Origin: UBA1724 sp963621575
GTDB lineage: Bacteria; Verrucomicrobiota; Lentisphaeria; Oligosphaerales; Oligosphaeraceae
Length of the DNA stretch: 64,000 nucleotides
Reading direction: 5' to 3'
Assembly (NCBI GenBank): GCA_963621575.1
Contig: CAVFEH010000010.1
Span: 1-64,000, forward strand
A model generated the notes under the pieces. It was not told the origin of the DNA. It searched no databases and saw only the letters and a list, made by a program, of their open reading frames with translations. Below are positions 58,522 to 64,000 of this stretch, piece by piece. The translations under genes were made by a program, and so were the position numbers. Every line of letters begins with the position of its first letter. The first letter of the stretch is position 1.

Positions 58522-58926
58522 ATGAGCATGAGCGATCCAATTGCAGATATGCTGACTCGGGTGCGCAACGCCTCGAACGCGAAGCTGCCCACCGTTTCCA
58601 TGCCTTCCAGCAAGCTGAAGGCCTCCCTGGCCCAGACGCTGCAGGAGACTGGATTCATTGACAGCTACGAGGTGACGGACCTGGGCAACAACAAGAAGGC
58701 CCTGAACATCGTGCTGAAGTACAAGGGCAAGAACTCCACCCCTGTCATCGAGGGAATCAAGCGCATCAGCCGTCCCTCCTGCCGGGTGTACGTGAACAGC
58801 TCCGAGGTCCCCCGGGTTCTCGGCGGCCTGGGCGTGGCCATCCTGACCACCTCCCAGGGCCTGATGACCGACCGCGTGGCGCGCAAGCGCAACATCGGCG
58901 GCGAGCTGCTCTGCTATGTCTGGTAG
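58522..58926 (+). CDS. rpsH: Ribosomal protein S8
   Basis: A 134-residue S8. MSDPIADMLTRVRNASNAKLP, GIKRISRPSCRVYVNSSEVPRVLGGLGVAILTTSQGLMTDRVARKRNIGG is characteristic in sequence, ending CYVW. Two ATG codons (58522, 58528) are possible. In E. coli S8 represses the spc operon. Confidence 0.98.
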   Translation: MSMSDPIADMLTRVRNASNAKLPTVSMPSSKLKASLAQTLQETGFIDSYEVTDLGNNKKALNIVLKYKGKNSTPVIEGIKRISRPSCRVYVNSSEVPRVLGGLGVAILTTSQGLMTDRVARKRNIGGELLCYVW

Positions 58927-58947
58927 TGTCAAACGGAGGAAGAGCTA

Positions 58948-59487
58948 ATGTCTAGAATGGGTAACAAGCCGATCGCACTGGATCCTTCGGTGAAGGTGGA
59001 GATCAAGGACGGTGTGGCAACCGTCAAGGGTCCCAAGGGCACCCTGAGCCAGGCCATTCCCTCCGACGTGACCGTCACGGTGGCGGAGGACGGAAAGGCG
59101 ATCCACGTGTCCCGCGCCAGCGAAGAGCGCCAGACAAAGATGAACCACGGTCTGATCCGCAGCCTTGTGAACAACATGGTGACCGGTGTCAGCAAGGGTT
59201 TCACGATTGAGCTGGAGCTGGTGGGCGTTGGTTATCGTGCCGCGCTGAAGGGCCAGGAGCTGACCCTGAACCTGGGTTACAGCAACCCCCGCGTCTACAT
59301 GGTCCCCGAGAATGTGAAGTGCTCCCTGAAGGACCAGACCCACATTCTTCTGGAGTCCATTGACAAGCAGGCTGTCGGCCAGGTGGCCGCCAGCATCCGC
59401 AGCAACCGCGTGCCCGATGCCTACCATGGCAAGGGCGTGCGCTACGCCGGCGAGCAGCTTTCCCTCAAGGAAGGCAAGAAGGTGTAG
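58948..59487 (+). CDS. rplF: Ribosomal protein L6
   Basis: A 179-residue L6. SRMGNKPIALDPSVKVEIKD, VKGPKGTLSQAIPSDV, LVNNMVTGVSKGFTIELELVGVGYRAAL and the end KGVRYAGEQLSLKEGKKV are canonical. It is followed by a 284-base gap before rplR. Confidence 0.98.
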   Translation: MSRMGNKPIALDPSVKVEIKDGVATVKGPKGTLSQAIPSDVTVTVAEDGKAIHVSRASEERQTKMNHGLIRSLVNNMVTGVSKGFTIELELVGVGYRAALKGQELTLNLGYSNPRVYMVPENVKCSLKDQTHILLESIDKQAVGQVAASIRSNRVPDAYHGKGVRYAGEQLSLKEGKKV

Positions 59488-59771
59488 CGATTTGTCCCGG
59501 GCGGCCTTGGTCGAGCCACGGCGCCCGCCGGAACTCCCCCCCGTTTCCGCGGAGGGGATGCCCGGGGGCATCCCGCGGCCAGGCCGGTCGTTCCAGGCGT
59601 GTCTCCCTGGCGAGGGCGTCGAATCTCTCGGCGTGGTTCGCCCCGGGGAAGAGAAGGGCACGCTGCGAACTGCCCCGTGCATTTTGGCGCCTCCGGGCGC
59701 GGAAGGCGGGGATGGTTTGTGGCGGCCGCCGTACCAAGCCGGCGGCGAGTTGAAGAGGACAGAAAGAAACA
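59488..59771 (+). other. 284-base gap inside the spc cluster, strong hairpin
   Basis: No credible frame is present. It contains the perfect inverted repeat GGGATGCCC (59555-59563) with GGGCATCCC (59566-59574), extended outside by CCGC/GCGG, and no U run, so it is not a typical terminator. It may be an mRNA-processing or stability element. Confidence 0.5.
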
Positions 59772-60134
59772 ATGAGCAAGCTCAGCAAGAAGGAACAGCG
59801 GATCCGCCGTCATCGCCATATCCGCAACAAGGTGTCTGGCACTGCCCAGAAGCCCCGTCTGTGCGTCTGCCGCACCGGCGCCCACATCTACGCCCAGATC
59901 ATCGACGACGAGGCTGGCGTGACCCTGGTGTCCGCTGCCACCGTGGAGAAGATCTTCCGGGATCAGAAGCTGGCCGCCAACGTGAAGAGCGCACAGGCCA
60001 TCGGTGCCGCCATCGCCCAGCGGGCGCTGGAGAAGGAGATCAAGACCGTGGTCTTCGATCGTGGTGGATTCCCCTATCATGGCTGCGTGAAGGCCCTGGC
60101 CGACGCCGCCCGTGAGGCCGGTCTCCAGTTCTAG
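59772..60134 (+). CDS. rplR: Ribosomal protein L18
   Basis: A 120-residue L18. LSKKEQRIRRHRHIRNKVSGTAQKPRLCVCRTGAHIYAQIID in sequence, then FDRGGFPYHGCVKALADAAREAGL. Binds 5S rRNA with L5. Confidence 0.98.
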   Translation: MSKLSKKEQRIRRHRHIRNKVSGTAQKPRLCVCRTGAHIYAQIIDDEAGVTLVSAATVEKIFRDQKLAANVKSAQAIGAAIAQRALEKEIKTVVFDRGGFPYHGCVKALADAAREAGLQF

Positions 60135-60164
60135 TAATCACGACACCAAAGGGAGATTACATCC

Positions 60165-60770
60165 GTGGCAACTGCAATTGAAGAAAATGTGACCGTGGCC
60201 GAGGCCCCCGAGGCCGCCGCCCCGGCCGCCCCCCGGAAGTCCGAGGGACGTCCCCAGCGCCGTGAAGGCCGCCGCGACCAGCGTCGTGAGCGGGAGGTTG
60301 AGCAGGACGAGTTCGAGGAGCGCACCATCGTTGTGAACCGTTCCACGAAGGTCGTGAAGGGAGGCAAGAACTTCTCCTTCAGCGCCCTCATCGTGGTTGG
60401 TGACAAGAAGGGCCGCGTCGGCATGGGCTTCGGCAAGGCCAACGAGGTCTCCGACGCCATCCGCAAGGGCGGTGAGCAGGCCCGTCGGCACCTGATGGCG
60501 GTCCCCACCAATGGCGGCACCATCACCCACGCCGTGGAGGCCCGCTTCTGCGCCGCGAAGGTGCTTGTGAAGCCCGCCAGCCAGGGTACCGGTGTCATTG
60601 CCGGCGGCGGCATGCGTGCCGTCCTGGAGCTGGCCGGAATCCAGGACGTCCTCGCGAAGTCCCTTGGCAGCAGCAACCAGGCGAATGTGGTGAAGGCCAC
60701 CTTCGAGGCCTTGAAGAAGCTGCGCACCAAGGCCGAGATGTTGGAGAAGCGCGACCTGAAGGCGCTCTAA
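60165..60770 (+). CDS. rpsE: Ribosomal protein S5
   Basis: A 201-residue S5 with an N-terminal extension of about 50 residues (Ala/Pro then Arg/Glu-rich). The core has ERTIVVNRSTKVVKGGKNFSF, GDKKGRVGMGFGKANEVSDAI and GTGVIAGGGMRAVLELAGI. GTG start at 60165 follows GGGAG. Confidence 0.97.
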   Translation: MATAIEENVTVAEAPEAAAPAAPRKSEGRPQRREGRRDQRREREVEQDEFEERTIVVNRSTKVVKGGKNFSFSALIVVGDKKGRVGMGFGKANEVSDAIRKGGEQARRHLMAVPTNGGTITHAVEARFCAAKVLVKPASQGTGVIAGGGMRAVLELAGIQDVLAKSLGSSNQANVVKATFEALKKLRTKAEMLEKRDLKAL

Positions 60771-60783
60771 GGAGGAACTTTCC

Positions 60784-61326
60784 ATGAAGCTTCATGAACT
60801 GAAGAATACCTTCAACCGCCAGGCCCGCAAGCGCGTCGGCCGTGGCGATGGTTCCGGCAACGGTCGCACGGCCGGCCGTGGTGACAAGGGCGCCGGCGCC
60901 CGCGCGGGCGCCAAGCGCCGTCCCTACTTCGAGGGTGGCCAGATTCCCCTGATCCGCCGTCTGCCCAAGCGTGGCTTCAACCACGCCACCCACGTGGAGT
61001 TCGAGGTCGTGAACCTGGACACCCTGGAGGCGCACTTTGAGGCTGGCGAGGAGGTGACCCGCGAGATCCTGGAGCAGAAGAGCCTTCTTTCCAAGAAGAC
61101 GCTTCCTCTGAAGGTCCTGTGCCGCGGCGAGCTGACAAAGGCCCTGAAGGTCACTGCCGACAAGTTCAGCGTCCAGGCCAAGGCCAAGATCGAGGCCGTT
61201 GGCGGCACCGTGAATCAGCTGATGGCCTCCCACGAGGAGGACAAGGCCGCCAAGCACGCCGCCCACGTTGCCTGCAAGAACAAGAAGAAGGCTCTCAAGG
61301 CCCAGGCCGAGGAGCTGAGGGGCTAG
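60784..61326 (+). CDS. rplO: Ribosomal protein L15 with C-terminal extension
   Basis: A 180-residue L15, about 35 longer than E. coli. KRVGRGDGSGNGRTAGRGDKG, RRPYFEGGQIPLIRRLPKRGF, then LKVTADKFSVQAKAKIEAVGGTV are normal. The extra C-terminal tail (HEEDKAAKHAAHVACKNKKK) is lysine and alanine rich. rpmD (L30), often found between rpsE and rplO, is absent. Confidence 0.97.
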   Translation: MKLHELKNTFNRQARKRVGRGDGSGNGRTAGRGDKGAGARAGAKRRPYFEGGQIPLIRRLPKRGFNHATHVEFEVVNLDTLEAHFEAGEEVTREILEQKSLLSKKTLPLKVLCRGELTKALKVTADKFSVQAKAKIEAVGGTVNQLMASHEEDKAAKHAAHVACKNKKKALKAQAEELRG

Positions 61327-61705
61327 CGAGGCCCCGGCCGCGAATCGTCTTCCGGGGCTTTCCCCGGAGGAGGGTCCGCGGCTTCTTCTTGCGGGGGAGG
61401 GGCCCTGGCATTGCCGGCGGTCCCTCTCCGCTTCCGCCTTCTCTTTTGGCTGGCTCCCCGGACGGCTCCCGTTCCCGGGTGATGTCGCGGGAGGCGGCGC
61501 GAAGACCGGTACGACAAGCATTGCGGTCTTTCGCGGATTCTCGCTGTTCCAGATGAATTTCCACCGTCCCCGCCCTTGCGGCGGGTGGTGATGAGGGTAT
61601 ATTGATTCCCTGCTGTTTTCCGTGGCTGCAACCGCCCCTCCAAGGGCGGAAATTGCCGCCGGCCCCCCTTTCGTAAACTACACGTTCCCCTGACCCATAC
61701 CGCCT
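61327..61705 (+). other. 379-base gap before secY
   Basis: No convincing gene. A weak promoter pair lies at 61576-61603: TTGCGG, 16 bases, TATATT. secY may thus be transcribed separately as well as from the ribosomal promoter. Confidence 0.4.
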
Positions 61706-63085
61706 ATGTTTTCCGCCTATCTGAACTGCTTTAAGATTCCGGAATTGAGAAAGCGTCTCCTCTTCACCTTCGCCATGATCGCGCTGGTGCAGTTGACGGC
61801 GGCCATTCCCTGCCCTGGCATTGATCCGGCCCGTCTGAAGGAGCTCTTCGGCAACCTGAACTCCGACGCAGGCGCCTCCGGCATCATGGGCATGCTGAAT
61901 CTCTTCAGCGGCGGCGCCATGGAAAAGTTCGCCATTGGCGCCCTGGGAATCATGCCCTACATCTCCGCGTCCATCATTCTGCAGCTGATGACCCCCGTGA
62001 TCCCCGCGCTGAGCAAGATGACCCGCGAGGGCGAGAGCGGCATGCAGCAGTACAACTTCATCATGCGGTCGCTGACCGTTGTCGTGGCCATCGTGCAGGG
62101 CATCATGTTCTCCATGGCCATGATGGAGCCCGGCAGCGTTGGCCTGGGCGGCGCCTCCGTGGTGCTGAATCCCGGCATGGGATTCATGGTCCAGACCATC
62201 ATCATCCTGGTGGGTGGCTCCATGTTCATCACCTGGCTGGGCGAGATGGTGACCGAGCGCGGCGTGGGCAATGGCGCGTCCCTCATCATCACCGTGAACA
62301 TCGTGGCGCGCATCCCCCAGGCTCTCGTGAGCCTCTACCAGATGGTCTTCATCGGCAGCGCCACTGGCGAGAACCAGCTGACTTTCGTCCACCTGCTCAT
62401 CCTCATTGCCCTCTTCGTGGCGGTGACCGTGGGTGCCATCATCCTGACCGAGGGCATGCGCAAGATTCCCGTCCGCTATGCCCAGCAGCGCTCCGTGGGC
62501 GGTTTCGGACGCTCCGCCGGTGTGCAGACCACCTATCTGCCTCTCCGTGTCAACTACGCCAACGTGATGCCGATCATCTTCGCGGGCGCCATCCTCTCCT
62601 TCCTGGAGATGCTCCTGCGCTACCTCCCCCAGGGGGCTGTCACCCAGTGGCTCGTGATCCACTTCCAGTATGGTAGCAACGGCTATATGGTCGTCTACGC
62701 GCTGCTGCTCCTCCTCTTCGCTTTCTTCTGGGTTGCCAACCAGTTCAATCCCATCCAGATCGCCGACGACTTCCAGAAGAACAACGGATACATCCCCGGC
62801 ATCCGCCCGGGCAAGCCCACCAGTGACTTCCTGGACCACGCCATGACCCGCATCACCCTGGCCGGCGCGCTGGGACTTCTTGTGCTGGCAATCCTGCCCA
62901 TGATCCTTGCCACCTCCTTCCTGAAGATCCCCCACACCATCGCGCAGTTCTTCGGCGGCACCAGCCTGCTGATCATCGTCGGTGTGATGCTGGACACCAT
63001 GCGGCAGATCCAGACCTACCTTATCAGCCGCAACTACGATGGTTTCCTCTCCAAGGGAATCCTCCGCAACGGCCGCGTGATGTAG
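61706..63085 (+). CDS. secY: Preprotein translocase channel SecY
   Basis: A 459-residue SecY with ten membrane segments. FKIPELRKRLLFTFAMIALVQL opens helix 1, the plug region is near GIMGMLNLFSGGAMEKF, and WLGEMVTERGVGNGASLIITVNI and PVRYAQQRSVGGFGRSAG (cytoplasmic loop for SecA and the ribosome) are characteristic. FFWVANQFNPIQIADDFQKNNGYIPGIRPG covers the C5 loop. An internal 421-base part of it (62235-62655) recurs at the window end. Confidence 0.98.
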   Translation: MFSAYLNCFKIPELRKRLLFTFAMIALVQLTAAIPCPGIDPARLKELFGNLNSDAGASGIMGMLNLFSGGAMEKFAIGALGIMPYISASIILQLMTPVIPALSKMTREGESGMQQYNFIMRSLTVVVAIVQGIMFSMAMMEPGSVGLGGASVVLNPGMGFMVQTIIILVGGSMFITWLGEMVTERGVGNGASLIITVNIVARIPQALVSLYQMVFIGSATGENQLTFVHLLILIALFVAVTVGAIILTEGMRKIPVRYAQQRSVGGFGRSAGVQTTYLPLRVNYANVMPIIFAGAILSFLEMLLRYLPQGAVTQWLVIHFQYGSNGYMVVYALLLLLFAFFWVANQFNPIQIADDFQKNNGYIPGIRPGKPTSDFLDHAMTRITLAGALGLLVLAILPMILATSFLKIPHTIAQFFGGTSLLIIVGVMLDTMRQIQTYLISRNYDGFLSKGILRNGRVM

Positions 63086-63112
63086 GAAGCTCGGGAGTCG
63101 ATGCGACAAAAA

Positions 63113-63145
63113 AGGCGGGGCGCCACGGCGCCTCGCCTTTTTTTT
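63113..63145 (+). terminator. Rho-independent terminator of secY
   Basis: A 12-bp stem, AGGCGGGGCGCC (63113-63124) with GGCGCCTCGCCT (63127-63138), is preceded by A6 and followed by a run of eight or more T. It lies 28 bases after the secY stop. Confidence 0.93.
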
Positions 63146-63404
63146 GTGCATCGGGGTTTTTCTTCCATCGGGGCGAGCGTTAGGCCGGCAGACGGAAAAC
63201 GCCAGCCGGGAGAGGGGATGCGTGTGGTGCCTTTGGCTGAAGGCACGTTGCCGGGAGGCAGGAATGTCCAGAGGACAGGGGGAAGTCCTCCCCCATGTTG
63301 GTCTTGAAAGATCCCAAGTCCCGCGGCAGGGGAGTGGGTGCGGCAACTTCTGTCCTTCCGGATTATCCCCTACGCCGGTATCTTCCGGCGAATGTGCAAA
63401 AATG

Positions 63405-63444
63405 CAAAAAGGCGGGGCGCCGTGGTGGCGTCCCGCCTTTTTTG
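63405..63444. terminator. Bidirectional terminator
   Basis: The stem AGGCGGGGCGCC (63410-63421) pairs with GGCGTCCCGCCT (63427-63438), with A5 on the left and T6 on the right, so it works in both directions. On the minus strand it terminates the SH3-domain gene whose stop is at 63474. Confidence 0.88.
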
Positions 63445-63473
63445 TGTTGTTTGAGCCTTTTTTCCGGGGGTAC

Positions 63474-63579
63474 TTATTGGATCAAGGAGTCCTGTGGGAT
63501 CCAGGCGGTTTGCCCGTCATGGAGAGTGATCATGGTCCATTTGCCGTGGGAGCGGATGGCGGCCAGCTCAGTTCCGACA
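63474..63579 (-). pseudogene. 3' end of an SH3-domain protein gene, cut at a junction
   Basis: Only the last 34 codons are present: VGTELAAIRSHGKWTMITL and a following DGQTAWIPQDSLIQ, a bacterial SH3-like domain as found at the ends of BatE-type or TPR-SH3 proteins. Upstream of 63579 the frame runs into the antisense of a secY segment, which is not homologous, so the real gene body is missing. The frame continues on paper but those residues are the reverse of secY. Confidence 0.7.
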
Positions 63580-64000
63580 GGCTGGGCGAGATGGTGACCG
63601 AGCGCGGCGTGGGCAATGGCGCGTCCCTCATCATCACCGTGAACATCGTGGCGCGCATCCCCCAGGCTCTCGTGAGCCTCTACCAGATGGTCTTCATCGG
63701 CAGCGCCACTGGCGAGAACCAGCTGACTTTCGTCCACCTGCTCATCCTCATTGCCCTCTTCGTGGCGGTGACCGTGGGTGCCATCATCCTGACCGAGGGC
63801 ATGCGCAAGATTCCCGTCCGCTATGCCCAGCAGCGCTCCGTGGGCGGTTTCGGACGCTCCGCCGGTGTGCAGACCACCTATCTGCCTCTCCGTGTCAACT
63901 ACGCCAACGTGATGCCGATCATCTTCGCGGGCGCCATCCTCTCCTTCCTGGAGATGCTCCTGCGCTACCTCCCCCAGGGGGCTGTCACCCAGTGGCTCGT
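63580..64000 (+). repeat. Exact second copy of an internal secY segment
   Basis: Bases 63580-64000 repeat 62235-62655 with an offset of 1345 and no difference seen in the rows compared; the match continues to the window edge. The left boundary is sharp (62234 T versus 63579 A). It has no start codon of its own and does not continue any upstream plus-strand gene. Confidence 0.9.

Larger units (their letters stand above)
63086..63473. other. Intergenic region after secY with two near-identical terminators
   Basis: 388 bases without a gene. It holds two hairpins with nearly the same stem sequence, about 300 bases apart (listed separately). Nothing else was recognised. Confidence 0.7.

Overview
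The window is GC-rich bacterial chromosomal DNA. It resembles the PVC superphylum, most likely Lentisphaerota (Victivallales-like). That placement is an inference from family content: an N-methylated pseudopilin with a C-terminal H-X9-DG motif, paired sialate-O-acetylesterase-like proteins, an IorA without a ferredoxin domain, a PII protein of the Q51 type and a SecA with a large insertion. No tRNA, rRNA or CRISPR array was seen. One RNA gene was found, an SRP RNA upstream of dnaX.

Layout. 1-1.4 kb is accessory DNA: a decayed transposase and an orphan AbiEi-type antitoxin. 1.6-6.5 kb holds an MFS transporter, a glnK-amt ammonium operon behind a good sigma-54 promoter match, and a MATE exporter behind a structured leader that ends in a terminator-like hairpin. 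6.7-9.7 kb is a lower-GC island: a nuclease-helicase fusion (DUF2075 type) and a CoiA-like nuclease split by one in-frame TAG codon. This is the best candidate here for an undescribed defence-type cassette.

9.7-35.3 kb is a long, almost entirely minus-strand housekeeping block. In transcription order it holds tig, clpP, clpX, an amidase, pyrE, secA, folE, SRP RNA, dnaX, recR, iorA, iorB, a sugar epimerase, a phosphatase, trmO, an OppB-type permease, an unknown secreted protein, xseA and xseB. After a plus-strand yggS come dciA, a tail-specific protease and a FabK-like flavoprotein. Genes for protein quality control and export (tig/clpP/clpX/secA) and for replication and recombination (dnaX/recR, xseAB, dciA) lie close together.

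35.5-47.2 kb is mixed: a COG3014-like lipoprotein, a pseudopilin behind a cluster of five copies of a 9-bp motif, an RluA-type pseudouridine synthase, gpsA, a nucleosidase-like gene, a BatA-like membrane protein, and two tandem esterase paralogues. 47.3-52.6 kb is an overlapping aromatic operon: DAHP synthase, tyrA, aroB, aroA, aroC. It is followed by hldD (LPS heptose) and an unknown exported coiled-coil protein.

54.9-63.1 kb is the rplV-to-secY part of the S10/spc ribosomal cluster. It starts at rplV behind its own promoter, the usual upstream genes (rpsJ to rpsS) are absent, and no rpmD lies between rpsE and rplO. Its S3 protein carries an insertion at the KH-domain GXXG loop.

After secY come two near-identical terminators and the 3' end of a minus-strand SH3-domain gene. 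That gene is cut at 63579/63580 by an exact second copy of an internal secY segment running to the window edge. This is either a real 1345-bp-period duplication or, more likely, an assembly artefact.
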